NCBI RefSeq assembly: GCF_900113065.1
Contig: NZ_FOOA01000008.1
Location: forward strand, 124,001 to 188,000
Reading direction: 5' to 3'
Source of the DNA: Aureimonas phyllosphaerae
GTDB taxonomy: Bacteria > Pseudomonadota > Alphaproteobacteria > Rhizobiales > Rhizobiaceae
DNA: 64,000 bases
The first letter of the stretch is position 1. Every line of letters begins with the position of its first letter. The notes under the pieces are model-generated. The model did no database searches. It was given only the letters and a program-made list of their open reading frames with translations, and was not told the origin of the DNA. A program made the position numbers and the translations under genes. Of this stretch, positions 18,952 through 28,945 are shown piece by piece.

Positions 18952-19959
18952 CTACCACTCGATGCCGATCTTGCCGAAATGGCTGGCGCCCTCCTCGTGG
19001 CGGAAGGCCTCGGCGAGATCGGCGAGGGGAAAGCGGCGGTCGACGACCGGGCGCACGCCGTTCGCCTCCAGCGCACGCACGAAGTCCTGCTGCTGGCGGC
19101 GGCTGCCGACGATAAGGCCCTGCAGCCGCGCCTGCTTGGTCATGAAGGTGCCGGTCGGCACCTCGCCGGAAAAGCCGGTGAGGACGCCGATCAGCGAGAT
19201 ATGGCCGCCGATCCGCACCGCTTCGATCGACTGCGCGAGGGTGCCGGGGCCGCCGACCTCGACCACGTGGTCGACGCCCGCGCCGCCGGTCCACTCGCGG
19301 ATGCGGCGGCCCCATTCGGGTTCGGAGCGGTAGTTCAGGGTGAACTCGGCGCCGAGCTGGCGGGCGCGCTCCAGCTTCTCGTCCGAGGATGAGGTGATCG
19401 CGACCCGGGCCCCGAACATCCGGGCGATCTGCAGCGCCCAGATCGAGACGCCGCCGGTGCCGAGAAGGAGCACCGTGTCGCCCGCCTTCAGCCCGCCGTC
19501 GCCGACCAGCGCACGCCACGCCGTCAGACCGGCGGTGGTGATGGTCGCGGCCTCGACCGCGTCGTAGCCCTTCGGCGCCTTGGTGAAGGCCGTCGCCGGC
19601 AGGACCGCGACGTCCCGGGCGAACCCGTCGATACCGTCGCCCGGCGTGCGGGCGAAGTCGCCGGCCGTCGGCGCTCCGTCCTGCCAGTCCGGAAAGAAGC
19701 AGGAGACGACGAGATCGCCCGGCGCAAAGTCCGACACGCCCTCGCCGACGCTCTCCACGACGCCCGCGCCGTCGGCCAGAAGGATGCGGCCGTCGTCCGC
19801 CTTCATCTTTCCGGTGGCGACCGACAGGTCGTGATAGTTCAGCGAACCGCCATGCAGGGCGACGCGAATCTCGCCGGGTCCGGGCCGGCCGGGATCGGGA
19901 CGGTCCTCGGCCACGATCCGATCCAGCCCGCCGGGTGCCCTCAACGCCATCGCCTTCAT
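18952..19959 (-). CDS. Zinc-free MDR oxidoreductase (quinone reductase-like)
   Basis: A 335-residue medium-chain dehydrogenase/reductase. The nucleotide-binding core has LLLGTGGVSIWALQIA near residue 170. The catalytic zinc cysteine and the structural four-cysteine lobe of true alcohol dehydrogenases are absent, so it belongs with the NADPH:quinone reductase or enoyl-reductase branch. GGAGA lies 7 bases before the ATG at 19959; a GTG two codons earlier is also open. Substrate unknown. It precedes the channel gene on the same strand by 131 bases. Confidence 0.82.
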   Translation of the reverse strand: MKAMALRAPGGLDRIVAEDRPDPGRPGPGEIRVALHGGSLNYHDLSVATGKMKADDGRILLADGAGVVESVGEGVSDFAPGDLVVSCFFPDWQDGAPTAGDFARTPGDGIDGFARDVAVLPATAFTKAPKGYDAVEAATITTAGLTAWRALVGDGGLKAGDTVLLLGTGGVSIWALQIARMFGARVAITSSSDEKLERARQLGAEFTLNYRSEPEWGRRIREWTGGAGVDHVVEVGGPGTLAQSIEAVRIGGHISLIGVLTGFSGEVPTGTFMTKQARLQGLIVGSRRQQQDFVRALEANGVRPVVDRRFPLADLAEAFRHEEGASHFGKIGIEW

Positions 19960-20020
19960 CGTCACATCTCCACGTCGCCCTGCCGGCCTCCAACGGACCG
20001 TTCGGCCTACATATGAACCG

Positions 20021-20557
20021 TCAGGACGCCGGCGAGGGGGAGGCGTCTCGAGGGGCCGCGCGGCCGCGCCGGCGCGAGACGAGGATCTCCTCCAGTGCGA
20101 CGGGGCGGAAGGGAAAGGCGTCGACGCCGACGTCGTACTGGCGCGGGATCGGCTTCAACCGGGCGTGGGAATGGCCGTGGAGGTCGATCGCGCCCTTGCC
20201 CATCCCGTTCCAGGTGCGGAACGCATAGTGGCAGAGGACGAGCGGCCGGCCCTCGACGGTGAGTTCGGCATAGGCCTGGACGCTTTGCCAGCGCGGATTG
20301 TAGCGCGTCGCGGCATCGTCGTTGTTGCCGGTCACAAGGTGCTTCACGCCGTTCAGCCGGTCGAGGAGCGCGTCCTTCAACTCGCTCGGACCTCGCGCGA
20401 AGTCGCCGAGGTGCCAGACCTCGTCGTGCGGCCCGACGACCGCGTTCCAGGCGGCGATCAGCGCGGCGTCGTGGGCGGCGAGATCGGGAAACGGCCGGCG
20501 GTCGATGCGCAAGACGCGCGGGTCGTTGAAATGGGTATCGGCCGTGAAGAAGATCAT
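20021..20557 (-). CDS. Small metallophosphoesterase
   Basis: A 178-residue calcineurin-type phosphoesterase. Metal-binding motifs are all present: FFTADTHFND (D-x-H), HLGDFARG (GD), VTGNNDD (GNHD-like, with N-N-D instead of N-H-D/E), LCHYAFRTW and LHGHSH. The family includes small enzymes acting on phosphodiesters; the substrate is unknown. The substitution of the GNH histidine by asparagine is common in this small YfcE-like subclass. It is followed 38 bases upstream by the stop of an AraC regulator on the same strand. Confidence 0.85.
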   Translation of the reverse strand: MIFFTADTHFNDPRVLRIDRRPFPDLAAHDAALIAAWNAVVGPHDEVWHLGDFARGPSELKDALLDRLNGVKHLVTGNNDDAATRYNPRWQSVQAYAELTVEGRPLVLCHYAFRTWNGMGKGAIDLHGHSHARLKPIPRQYDVGVDAFPFRPVALEEILVSRRRGRAAPRDASPSPAS

Positions 20558-20595
20558 CGACGCGATCTAGGGCGGCGGCGCCCGGGCGGCGCGTG

Positions 20596-21597
20596 TCAGG
20601 CGCTGCGCCGGCCGGTGCGCGAAGGGGGCGCGCCGTAGCGTTCGCGGTAGCGGCGCGCGAACTCTCCCATGTGAAGAAAACCCCAGCGATAGGCGATCTG
20701 CGAGACCGGCAGGCGCCCTTCGTTCGCCAGGAGTTCGAGATGGGCGTTCTCCAGCCGTCGGTCGAGGATGTAGCCGAGCGGCGTCTTTCCGGTGCGCATC
20801 CGAAAGGCCGACTGCAGGGTGCGCAGGCTGACGCCGGCGGCCGCCGCGACGCTGCCGATCGTCATGGGCTCGGCGAGGTGCGCCTCGATGAAGTCCACCG
20901 CCTTGTCCGCCGCCCGCAGCGAGCCGTCCGCGGGCTGGGCCTGCCCGCGCGGCCAGGAGGTCAGGATCTGGTTCAGGAGAAGATCCATCAGGAGCGGGCC
21001 GGTCAGCGTGGCGGCCGGCGTTCCCAGGTGGTCGCCGATCTGGCGGATCGTGTGCACCAGCGCCTGGAGGCGAGGGCCTTCCAGATTGGTCGATGGCTGG
21101 AGCCGGAGGGCGGACGGGCGCTCCCCTTCGAGCTGTTCGAAGCGCGCGCGCAGATCCGATCCTCCGACTGAGCAGTTGAGGATGTCGGAGCCCGGCTGGA
21201 AGCGCGTGGCGACGATCTCGTTCGCCGGAAGGATCGTCGCAGTGCCGACCACCGTCTCGAACTCGCGACTGGCGGTGCGACGCACGACGCCGCCGCGCAA
21301 GGGGATGCGGATCGAATAGAGATCGAGGCCTTCCGAGGGCGCGCTCTCGAAGCCGGTGGAGGACTGCACCGACCAGATCGCGAGGCGCGGCGAGCGGATC
21401 CCGCCGATATCGACCTGCGGCGCCTCGCGGCCGGTCGGCCGGAAATGCATCGGCATGCGCGCCTGATCGTTCAGATGCTCGAGCGCCTCGAAACCGCGGA
21501 CATGATGATCGAGCCACACGTCGGCACCGGGCGACCCAGCATCGCGCGTGGCGATATCATCCCTCCCGCCGTCGCTTCGCTCCGACCTGTCCTGCAC
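20596..21597 (-). CDS. AraC family transcription regulator
   Basis: A 333-residue regulator from the GTG at 21597, which lacks a clear ribosome site, so the start may lie further in. Residues about 60-190 resemble the cupin-like AraC-binding domain (LYSIRIPLRGGVVRRT, ATILPANEIVATRF). Residues about 230-330 are the DNA-binding domain, with IGSVAAAAGVSLRTLQSAF and ISQIAYRWGF-like helix-turn-helices and a R-Y-R-E-R-Y-G end. A TTGACA element lies on the minus strand at 21712-21717. It follows fhuDBC in the same direction after 144 bases, so it may respond to the siderophore, but this is inference. Confidence 0.85.
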   Translation of the reverse strand: MQDRSERSDGGRDDIATRDAGSPGADVWLDHHVRGFEALEHLNDQARMPMHFRPTGREAPQVDIGGIRSPRLAIWSVQSSTGFESAPSEGLDLYSIRIPLRGGVVRRTASREFETVVGTATILPANEIVATRFQPGSDILNCSVGGSDLRARFEQLEGERPSALRLQPSTNLEGPRLQALVHTIRQIGDHLGTPAATLTGPLLMDLLLNQILTSWPRGQAQPADGSLRAADKAVDFIEAHLAEPMTIGSVAAAAGVSLRTLQSAFRMRTGKTPLGYILDRRLENAHLELLANEGRLPVSQIAYRWGFLHMGEFARRYRERYGAPPSRTGRRSA

Positions 21598-21741
21598 GTG
21601 CCCCGACGCCCTCTTCGGCCTTCGTCCCGATGCGTCCAGTCGTGGGGCGTCTGGGGAAAGGCTCTACGGTTGCATACCACGCTCCGGTTGATGGCGGCAT
21701 TAAGGCTACCTGTCAAAGTTGCAGGAATTTTTCGCCTCGGG

Positions 21742-22545
21742 TTACAGCGGGATGGCGACCGGCGCGGTCTGGCCCGGATGGTCGAGGATCGCCATCGCCA
21801 GGCCGTAGATCGCCTCCAGCGCCGGCGCGGTGACGACCTCCTGCGGGCGGCCGCGCGCGACGAGCCGCCCCGCCTTCAGCGCCAGGATCTCGTCGCAGAA
21901 GCGGGCGGCCATGTTGATGTCGTGGAGGACCACCACGACGCCGACGCCGTGCGACCGGCTCAAGGACCGCACGAGGCCGAGGACCTCGATCTGGTGGGCG
22001 ACGTCGAGCGCCGAGATCGGCTCGTCGAGAAGCAGGCAGCCGGCGTCCTGCGCGACCAGCATGGCGAGCCAGGCGCGCTGGCGCTCGCCGCCGGACAAGG
22101 CGTCCACCGCGCGCTCGGCCAGGGCCAGCATCCCGGTGGCCTCGAGCGCGGTCTCGACATGGGCGCGGTCGTTGTCGGTGAAGCGGCCGAAGGGTCCGTG
22201 CCAAGGGTAGCGGCCGAGGGCTGCGAGTTCGCGCACGGTGAGGCCGGGCGCCGGCGGCGTCGTCTGCGGCAGATAGGCGACGTGACGGGCGAAATCGCGC
22301 TCGCCCCATGCGGCCAGATCGCGATCGCCGAAGCGGACGCGACCCCCCGTCGGTCGCTCCTGGCGGGCGAGAAGCTTCAGGAGCGTCGACTTGCCCGATC
22401 CGTTATGGCCGACGAGCCCGACGACGCGGCCAGGTGCGAGTTCGAGGTCGAGGGGATGCAGCAGGGTCCGGCCGGACACCGCGAACGACGCGCCCTGAAG
22501 GGCGTAACCCGAACCGGAGCGGGGGCTGTCGGAACGATCGTTCAT
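21742..22545 (-). CDS. fhuC: Iron-siderophore ABC transporter, ATP-binding protein
   Basis: A 267-residue ATPase of the FepC/FhuC class. Walker A is GHNGSGKST near residue 45, the signature ALSGGERQRAWLA near 148 and Walker B GCLLLDEPISALD near 168. The H-loop is in VVLHDINMAARF. The start overlaps the fhuB stop by 4 bases. With FhuB and FhuD it imports a hydroxamate-type ferric siderophore across the inner membrane; no TonB-dependent receptor is found in this window. Confidence 0.9.
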   Translation of the reverse strand: MNDRSDSPRSGSGYALQGASFAVSGRTLLHPLDLELAPGRVVGLVGHNGSGKSTLLKLLARQERPTGGRVRFGDRDLAAWGERDFARHVAYLPQTTPPAPGLTVRELAALGRYPWHGPFGRFTDNDRAHVETALEATGMLALAERAVDALSGGERQRAWLAMLVAQDAGCLLLDEPISALDVAHQIEVLGLVRSLSRSHGVGVVVVLHDINMAARFCDEILALKAGRLVARGRPQEVVTAPALEAIYGLAMAILDHPGQTAPVAIPL

Positions 22546-24551
22546 GGCGCGGCGGTTCTCCGGCGGGCGAGAAGCAGCATCAGGCACGGTGCGCCGACAA
22601 GGGCCGCGACGATGCCGGTCGGCAGGGTCCAGGGAAAGGCGAGGCTGCGGCCGAGCCAGTCCGCGACCACGAGGATCGCCGCTCCCGACAGGGCGCTGAC
22701 GCCGAGCGCGGGCAGCGGACGGTGGACGCCGACGAGCCGTGCGAGATGCGGGGCCATCAGGCCGACGAAGGTCAGCGGGCCGGCGATTGGCGTCGCCGCG
22801 GCGGTGAGGACCGCGGCCAGCGCAAAGAGCGCGAGGCGCGTGCGGGCAAGCGGCAGGCCGAGCGCGCGCGACACCGGGGCCCCGAGCGGCAGGAGGGCCA
22901 GCGGGCGTGCGGCCAGGGCGGCGAGCGACACGAGGACCGCCGCACCCACGCCCGCCGCGATGGCGGCCTCGGGGGTGAGCCCGCCGGTCGAGCCGGCCAT
23001 CCAGCCCAGCAGCATCAGCGCTCGCGGATCGCCGCCCGCCGACAGGAGGCCGACCACGGCGTCGAGCAGCGCGTTGAGCGCGATGCCGGCGAGGAGCACG
23101 CGCTCGGGCTGAAAGCCGGAGCGCCGTCCGAAGGCAAGGACCGCCATCAGAACGGCGAGGCTGCCGGCGACCGCCGCCGCGCCCATCGCCGCCGTCCCCG
23201 GCGTCGGCATGAGGAACAGCACCATCGCGGCCGCGAAGGCGGCGCCCGCGCTGACGCCGAGCACCTCGGGGCTCGCCATCTCGTTGCCGGTCAGGCGCTG
23301 GAGCACGAGGCCGGCGGTGCCGAGCATCGCGCCCGCCGCGCCCGCGCCCAGCATGCGCGGCCAGCGCAGCGGCAGGATGTCGGAGAAGAGGGCCGGCGGG
23401 AGCAGGCCCCAGGCGCCCGTCACCGGATCGGGGCCGACGAAGAGGGCAAGGAGGCCGAACGCGAGGAGCCCGCAGGCGACGGCAGTGAGCCGTGCGCGCG
23501 GGCGCATCGGCCCACCCGCCGCCTGCCGGATGGCGCCGTCGGCCGGAATCGGCGCACGATCGGCAGTGGCGAGCCGCGGCAGGAGTAGAAGCAGAAGCGG
23601 CGCGCCGACGATCGCGGTGACCGCGCCGGTCGGCAGGAAGGTGCCGACCGGCCCCGGCACGGCCTGCAGCGCGGCGTCGGTCAGAAGCAGGATCGCCGCA
23701 CCGAGCCCCGTCGACAGCGCCAGCCGCGCGGCGAAGGAGCGGGCGCCGGACAGGCGCGCGAGAAGCGGCGCGACGAGGCCGACGAAGCCGATCACGCCGA
23801 CGGCGCTGACCGTAAAGGCCGAGATCGCGACCGATAGGAACACGGCCATCGCGCGCAGGCGCGCCGGATCGAGGCCGCGCGCGCGCGCGTTGGCGTCGTC
23901 GAGATCGAGGAGCGCCAACGGACGCACGAGGAGGAGGGCGGGCGGCACGAGGAGCGCGAGGCGCAGGAGAAGCGACAGGAACGGGTCCCAGCTCTGCTGC
24001 GACAGCGAGCCCGAACCCCAGATGAAGAGGCTGGCGAGGTAGCGGTCGTTGAGCAGCGTCAGGAGCGCCGAGAGGGCGCCGGCATAAAGGCCGACCACGA
24101 GGCCTGCGAGGATCAGCGAGACCGCGGCGAAGTGGCGGCGGCGCACCAGCGCGAAGACGAGGAGCGTCGACAGTCCGCAGCCGGCGAGCGTCACGAGATC
24201 GCGGCCCCAGCCGAAGAGGGCGGGGGCCATGAGCGTCGCGACGGCGAGCGCCAGTCGTCCGCCGGCCTCGACGCCGAGCGTCGTCGGCGAGGCCAGAGGA
24301 TTGCGCAGGGCCTGCTGCAGGAACGCGCCGGAGGCCGCGAGCGCGCCCCCGCACAGGACCGCCATCGCGAGCCGCGGCAGGGTGGCGTGCAGCAGCACCA
24401 TGCGCTCGATGTCGTAGGTCCCGCCCGACGGCGCTTCGAGCGCGGCGCGAAGGGGGCCGGACACGACATAGGCAGCGAGCGCCAGGGCGGGCAGCGCGAG
24501 AAGCGCGAGGACGAGGCCGCCGCGCGGCCGGGCCAGGGCGCCAGCGCTCAC
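22542..24551 (-). CDS. fhuB: Iron-siderophore ABC transporter, double permease
   Basis: A 669-residue permease made of two fused FecCD-type halves, the FhuB architecture (E. coli FhuB is 660). The first half has GVEAGGRLALAVATLMAP and the second GVSAGAAFAAAMVLFLMP at equivalent places, each followed by several membrane helices. The GTG at 24551 is chosen as start because it overlaps the fhuD stop (GTGA) and the first helix follows within 15 residues; the frame extends further upstream but without homology. The fused permease supports a hydroxamate siderophore rather than heme or cobalamin. Confidence 0.88.
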   Translation of the reverse strand: MSAGALARPRGGLVLALLALPALALAAYVVSGPLRAALEAPSGGTYDIERMVLLHATLPRLAMAVLCGGALAASGAFLQQALRNPLASPTTLGVEAGGRLALAVATLMAPALFGWGRDLVTLAGCGLSTLLVFALVRRRHFAAVSLILAGLVVGLYAGALSALLTLLNDRYLASLFIWGSGSLSQQSWDPFLSLLLRLALLVPPALLLVRPLALLDLDDANARARGLDPARLRAMAVFLSVAISAFTVSAVGVIGFVGLVAPLLARLSGARSFAARLALSTGLGAAILLLTDAALQAVPGPVGTFLPTGAVTAIVGAPLLLLLLPRLATADRAPIPADGAIRQAAGGPMRPRARLTAVACGLLAFGLLALFVGPDPVTGAWGLLPPALFSDILPLRWPRMLGAGAAGAMLGTAGLVLQRLTGNEMASPEVLGVSAGAAFAAAMVLFLMPTPGTAAMGAAAVAGSLAVLMAVLAFGRRSGFQPERVLLAGIALNALLDAVVGLLSAGGDPRALMLLGWMAGSTGGLTPEAAIAAGVGAAVLVSLAALAARPLALLPLGAPVSRALGLPLARTRLALFALAAVLTAAATPIAGPLTFVGLMAPHLARLVGVHRPLPALGVSALSGAAILVVADWLGRSLAFPWTLPTGIVAALVGAPCLMLLLARRRTAAP

Positions 24552-25435
24552 GCGGCCTCCCCCGCCAGCGCACCGGTGACGAGGCGGGCGCAGCGCGCCG
24601 CCGCCGAAACGGCGCCGAAGGTGAGGACGGGATCGATCCGCCGGACGCGGCCTTCGCGCACGAAGGGCAGTTCGGTCCAGATCGGGCTGCGTTCCAGCGT
24701 CGGCCAGGTGTCGGCGGGGGCCGGGTCGACCGATAGGAGAAGCGCGTCGCCGTAGGGCGCGAGCGCCTCCACGCCGACGGTGGCAAAGCCCCACGGGTTC
24801 ACCTCGCCGGGATAGGCGTTGGCGAGCCCCAGCGCTTCGATCGCGTTGCCGAACAGGCTGGCGCGGCCGAAGACGCGGGCGTGGCGCGTATCCATGAAGG
24901 CGACCATGAGAAGCGGCGGCGGGTTCGCCGGCAGGCGCTGCGACAGGCCGGCGAGTTCCGCGTCGAAGGCGGCGAGCGCGGCCGCGGCGCGGTCCTCGAG
25001 GCCCAGCCGCCGGCCAAGCGTGAGGAGCACCTCGCGGGCGCGCGGCAGGGGGTCGGTGCCCGCCCCGTAGATCGTCAGCCGCTCCACCGGCGCGATGCGC
25101 GCCGCGGCGGCCTCGGCCATCGCGGTATAGTCGGTCGACAGGATAAGGTCGGGCTTCAGCGCCACGAGGCGCTCGAGATTGGGCTCCTGCGAGGCGCCGA
25201 GGTCGGCGACCGAGGGGGGAAGCGGCGGCTCGCCGGTCCAGACCGGCCAGTCGGCCGCCGACATCACCGCAATCGGCTCGACGCCGAGAAGAAGCAGGAG
25301 CTCGGCCAGCGCATAGTCGAAGCAGGCAATACGCCGGGGAAAGGGAGCGGCAGCCTCGGCTGCGACGCCCGGCAGGCAGCTGGCGGCAACGAGTGCGGAC
25401 AGGAAAGCCCGGCGGTGAAGGGAGAACGGCAGCAT
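24548..25435 (-). CDS. fhuD: Iron-siderophore ABC transporter, binding protein
   Basis: A 295-residue periplasmic binding protein. Its N-terminus has a twin-arginine-like signal (HRRAFLSALVAASCL), so it may be exported folded by Tat. The helical-backbone binding fold is shown by RRIACFDYALAELLLLLGVEPIAV in parts, LDLILS-like KPDLILSTDYT, and TELPFVREGRVRRIDPV near the end, all typical of FhuD. Overlap with fhuB makes it the first gene of fhuDBC. I see no clear Fur, Irr or RirA box in the 80 bases upstream. Confidence 0.88.
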   Translation of the reverse strand: MLPFSLHRRAFLSALVAASCLPGVAAEAAAPFPRRIACFDYALAELLLLLGVEPIAVMSAADWPVWTGEPPLPPSVADLGASQEPNLERLVALKPDLILSTDYTAMAEAAAARIAPVERLTIYGAGTDPLPRAREVLLTLGRRLGLEDRAAAALAAFDAELAGLSQRLPANPPPLLMVAFMDTRHARVFGRASLFGNAIEALGLANAYPGEVNPWGFATVGVEALAPYGDALLLSVDPAPADTWPTLERSPIWTELPFVREGRVRRIDPVLTFGAVSAAARCARLVTGALAGEAA

Positions 25436-25515
25436 CGGCCCGTTTTGTGGAGTGCTTCAGTCACCTTTCCCCTAGCGCTCGGCCCCGCCCGGCGCAAGGC
25501 CGCGCCGCCGAAGCC

Positions 25516-26658
25516 TCAGCCGCGCGCCTCTCCCAGCGTGTCGGCCATGCGGGCGCCGCGCTGGCCCATCGGCCGCGCCGGGCTCGTGGTGGAATCGCGC
25601 GCGGTCTGGTGCTCGAGTTCGGCGTCGAGCTCGGCGCCGACGAGCACCACCATGGTGGATACCCAGATCCAGGTCATGAAGCCGATCGCCGCGCCGAGCG
25701 ACCCATAGGTCTCGTCGTAGCTGCCGAAATTCTGCGCGTACCAGGAGAAGGCGATCGAGAAGATCACCCAGAGCACCGCCGCCAGACCCGCGCCGGGCGT
25801 GATCCAGCGCCAGCGCGCCCGCTCGCGGCTCGGCCCGTATCGGTAGACGATCGAGAGGCCGCCCGCGACGACCACGAGAAGCAGCGGCCAGCGCAGGACG
25901 AGCAGCCACGGCTCGATGCCGCCGAGGCCGATGAACTCGAGCGCGATCGGCATGAGCACGACGGCGGCGAGCGCCAGGATCAGGAACACGATGGCGCACA
26001 GGGTGAAGAACAGGGAGACCAGCGTCAGGCGGACGAAGCCGCGCGCCTCCTCCTCCTCGTAGACGATGTTGAGCGCGTCGAAGAGCGTCTTCATCCCCGC
26101 ATTGGCGCTCCACAGCGCGAGGCCGAGGCCGAACACGAGGCCGAGGCCGAGCTTGGTCTCGCCCTTGGAGGCGACACGCGCCATCTGCTCGCCGATGATG
26201 TCCATCGCGCCGCCCGGTAGGAACCCGGACAGGAGGCGCATCTGGTCGCCGAAGTTCGAGGCGTCCGTGAACAGCCCGTAGATCGAGACCATCGCGGTGA
26301 TCGCAGGAAACAGCGCGAGGAGGACGTAGAAGGTGACGCCCGCCGAGACCAACATCAGCCGGTCGGCGGAAAACTCGAGGGCGGTGCGCCAGAGGACGTC
26401 GATCCAGCCGCGTGCCGGGATCTCGCCGGGATGGCGCGCCTCTCGGCCGCGTCCGCGCTCCGCGACGGCCGCCGACGCGTCGGCATGGCCGGCGCCTTCG
26501 GAGCGAAAGCCCTCACCCGTCTCGTCCTGGCGTTCGCCGGCGCCGTCGCGGCGCGCCAGAAGCCCGAGCGCGCCGAGCAGCCCGAGCGAGGCGAGGCCGA
26601 CGACGATCTCGCCGGTTCCGATACGGTGCCGGCGCCGGCGGCGGGCGGAAAACTCCAT
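25516..26658 (-). CDS. YihY/BrkB family membrane protein
   Basis: A 380-residue integral membrane protein. After a first hydrophobic segment (residues 14-35) and a charged linker, residues about 90-350 follow the YihY/virulence-factor-BrkB pattern: SAGVTFYVLLALFPAIT, YGLF near 125, LWSANAGMKTLFDALNIVY, and a C-terminal IGFMTWIWVSTMVVLVGAELDAE. The extra N-terminal helix plus linker is longer than in E. coli YihY. The molecular function of the family is not established. Divergent to the formaldehyde-dehydrogenase-like gene, with a 196-base gap. Confidence 0.88.
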   Translation of the reverse strand: MEFSARRRRRHRIGTGEIVVGLASLGLLGALGLLARRDGAGERQDETGEGFRSEGAGHADASAAVAERGRGREARHPGEIPARGWIDVLWRTALEFSADRLMLVSAGVTFYVLLALFPAITAMVSIYGLFTDASNFGDQMRLLSGFLPGGAMDIIGEQMARVASKGETKLGLGLVFGLGLALWSANAGMKTLFDALNIVYEEEEARGFVRLTLVSLFFTLCAIVFLILALAAVVLMPIALEFIGLGGIEPWLLVLRWPLLLVVVAGGLSIVYRYGPSRERARWRWITPGAGLAAVLWVIFSIAFSWYAQNFGSYDETYGSLGAAIGFMTWIWVSTMVVLVGAELDAELEHQTARDSTTSPARPMGQRGARMADTLGEARG

Positions 26659-26854
26659 GGCCTGTCCCCTCTGGTCTCAGCTGCAAATCCCCGCGCCCGA
26701 AACGCCGCGGATCGCCTTCCGATCCCTGGGGAAACGGGCGCTGCCGCCAGCCGCCTAACGATACGCACCTAAGCGAACAGTGGGCCTGGAACCCGGAACG
26801 CGTGCGGACGCCATCGCCTTCCCCTCCGACATCCCAAAGTCATGGAGGCGATCG

Positions 26855-28024
26855 ATGAAGGCCCTGACCTGGCACGGCAAGAGCGATATCCGCTGCGAAA
26901 GCGTCCCCGATCCGACGATCGAGGACGCCGGCGACGTCGTCATCAAGGTGACGGCCTGCGCCATCTGCGGCTCGGACCTGCACATCTACGACGGCGTCAT
27001 CCCCGGCATGGAGTCGGGCGACATTCTCGGACACGAGACCATGGGCGAGGTGGTCGAGACCGGCTCGGGCGTCTCCAAGCTCAAGGTCGGCGACCGGGTC
27101 GTCGTGCCCTTCACCATTTCCTGCGGCGAATGCTTCTTCTGCCAGCGCGGCTTCTATTCGGGCTGCGAGCGCTCCAACCCCAACAAGGACCTCGCCGCCA
27201 AGGCCTGGGGTCATTCGCCCGCCGGCCTCTTCGGCTATTCGCACCTCCTCGGCGGCTTCGCGGGCGGTCAGGCGGAATACCTGCGCGTGCCCTATGCCGA
27301 TGTCGGGCCGATCAAGGTGCCTTCGCATCTCACTGACGAACAGGTCCTGTTCCTGTCCGACATCTTCCCGACCGGCTACATGGCGGCCGATTTCTGCAAC
27401 ATCCAGGAGGGCGACACGATCGCGGTCTGGGGCTGCGGTCCGGTCGGCCAGATGGCGATCAAGAGCGCGTTCATGCTGGGTGCGGGCCGCGTCATCGCGA
27501 TCGACACGGTGCCGGAGCGCAAGGCCATCGCGGCAGAGAGCGGCGCGATCGTCCTCGACTTCATGGACGAAGACATCTTCGAACGCATCCAGGAGCTGAC
27601 GGGCGGGCGCGGCGTCGACGCCTCGATCGACGCGGTCGGCTCGGAAGCCCACGGCACGGGTTCGTTCGATGCGGTGATCGACCGGGTGAAGCAGGCGACC
27701 TTCATGGGCACCGACCGCCCGCATGTCCTTCGGCAGGCGATCCACTGCACGCGCAACTTCGGCACCGTGTCGATCGTCGGCGTCTACGGCGGCTTCCTCG
27801 ACAAGATCCCGATGGGCTCGGCGATCAACCGCGGCCTCACCTTCCGCATGGCGCAGACGCCGGTGCAGCGCTACCTGCCGATCCTGCTCCAGCGGATCGA
27901 GGAGGGGCAGATCGACCCGTCCTTCATCATTACGCACCGGGCGAGCCTCGAAGAGGGGCCGGAGCTCTACAAGACCTTCCGCGACAAGCAGGACGGCTGC
28001 GTCAAGGTGGTGCTGAAGCCATGA
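26855..28024 (+). CDS. Zinc-dependent alcohol/formaldehyde dehydrogenase-like
   Basis: A 389-residue zinc MDR. Catalytic zinc ligands are in [14 protein letters not shown] and GHETMGE, and the structural zinc lobe is [15 protein letters not shown]. The NAD-binding loop is [15 protein letters not shown]. Length and the [15 protein letters not shown] region match glutathione-independent formaldehyde dehydrogenase-like proteins common in rhizobia and soil bacteria. GGAGGC lies ahead of the ATG. It overlaps the next SDR gene by 4 bases, so they form a two-gene unit. The true substrate is open. Confidence 0.88.
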   Translation: MKALTWHGKSDIRCESVPDPTIEDAGDVVIKVTACAICGSDLHIYDGVIPGMESGDILGHETMGEVVETGSGVSKLKVGDRVVVPFTISCGECFFCQRGFYSGCERSNPNKDLAAKAWGHSPAGLFGYSHLLGGFAGGQAEYLRVPYADVGPIKVPSHLTDEQVLFLSDIFPTGYMAADFCNIQEGDTIAVWGCGPVGQMAIKSAFMLGAGRVIAIDTVPERKAIAAESGAIVLDFMDEDIFERIQELTGGRGVDASIDAVGSEAHGTGSFDAVIDRVKQATFMGTDRPHVLRQAIHCTRNFGTVSIVGVYGGFLDKIPMGSAINRGLTFRMAQTPVQRYLPILLQRIEEGQIDPSFIITHRASLEEGPELYKTFRDKQDGCVKVVLKP

Positions 28025-28812
28025 GCGCATTCCCGAACGGGCGCCCGCTCGCCGTGGTCACTGGAGCCTCGACGGGCATCGGGCTGGAACTTGCCCGGCT
28101 CTGCGCGCGCAACGGCTTCGACCTCGTGGTCGCGGCCGACGAGCCGCAGATTCGCAACGCCGCCGAGGAACTCCGGGCGCTCGGCGCCCGGGTCGACGCG
28201 GTGGAGGTGGACCTTGCAACGCGCGAAGGGGTCGCCGCCCTCTGCGAGGCGCTCCACGGCCGCCCGGTCGAGGCGCTCCTCGCCAACGCGGGACGCGGTC
28301 TCGGCCAAGCCTTCCTCGACCAGGACTTCGACGCCGCCCGGCGTGTCGTCGACACCAACATCACCGGGACGATCGAGGTGATCCACCGGATCGGCCGGGA
28401 CATGCGTGCGGCCGGGCGCGGGCATATCCTCCTCACCGGGTCGATCGCGGGCTTCATGCCGGGCGCCTTCCAGGCGGTCTACAACGGCACGAAGAGCTTC
28501 ATCGACAGCTTCGCCTTCGCGCTGCGCAACGAGCTGAAGGACACGGGCGTCACGGTGTCTTGTCTGATGCCAGGACCGACCGACACCGAGTTCTTCCGCC
28601 GTGCCGGCCTCATGGACACAGCGATGGGGCAAGGACCCAAGGACGACGCCGCCGCGGTCGCCAAGGCGGGCTTCGACGCGATGATGTCGGGGCGCGGCGA
28701 CGTCGTCAGCGGCTGGAAGAACAAGCTGGCGACGACGCTCGCCGCGATCACCCCCTCGGGGCTCCTGGCGGAGCAGCACAGAAAGATCGCGGAGCCCGGA
28801 ACGAAAGGGTGA
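28021..28812 (+). CDS. SDR family oxidoreductase
   Basis: A 263-residue classical short-chain dehydrogenase. The cofactor motif is [12 protein letters not shown] at residues 15-26, ANAG near 93 and the active-site Y-x-x-x-K is YNGTK near 157. The closest pattern is the DltE/YqjQ-like group ([20 protein letters not shown]). Its start overlaps the formaldehyde-dehydrogenase-like gene (ATGA), pointing to joint handling of an aldehyde or ketone. Substrate unknown. Confidence 0.85.
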   Translation: MSAFPNGRPLAVVTGASTGIGLELARLCARNGFDLVVAADEPQIRNAAEELRALGARVDAVEVDLATREGVAALCEALHGRPVEALLANAGRGLGQAFLDQDFDAARRVVDTNITGTIEVIHRIGRDMRAAGRGHILLTGSIAGFMPGAFQAVYNGTKSFIDSFAFALRNELKDTGVTVSCLMPGPTDTEFFRRAGLMDTAMGQGPKDDAAAVAKAGFDAMMSGRGDVVSGWKNKLATTLAAITPSGLLAEQHRKIAEPGTKG

Positions 28813-28945
28813 GGGCGACATTCCGAAGCACTGGCTGATATCGAAATGGGCACCACATCTTATTTCGTGTCCAAATTGATCTTGGCCGGTTGAATCAGCC
28901 CCGATTCGACGGCTAGACATACGCGCCAGGAGAGGTCCGGCGCGA

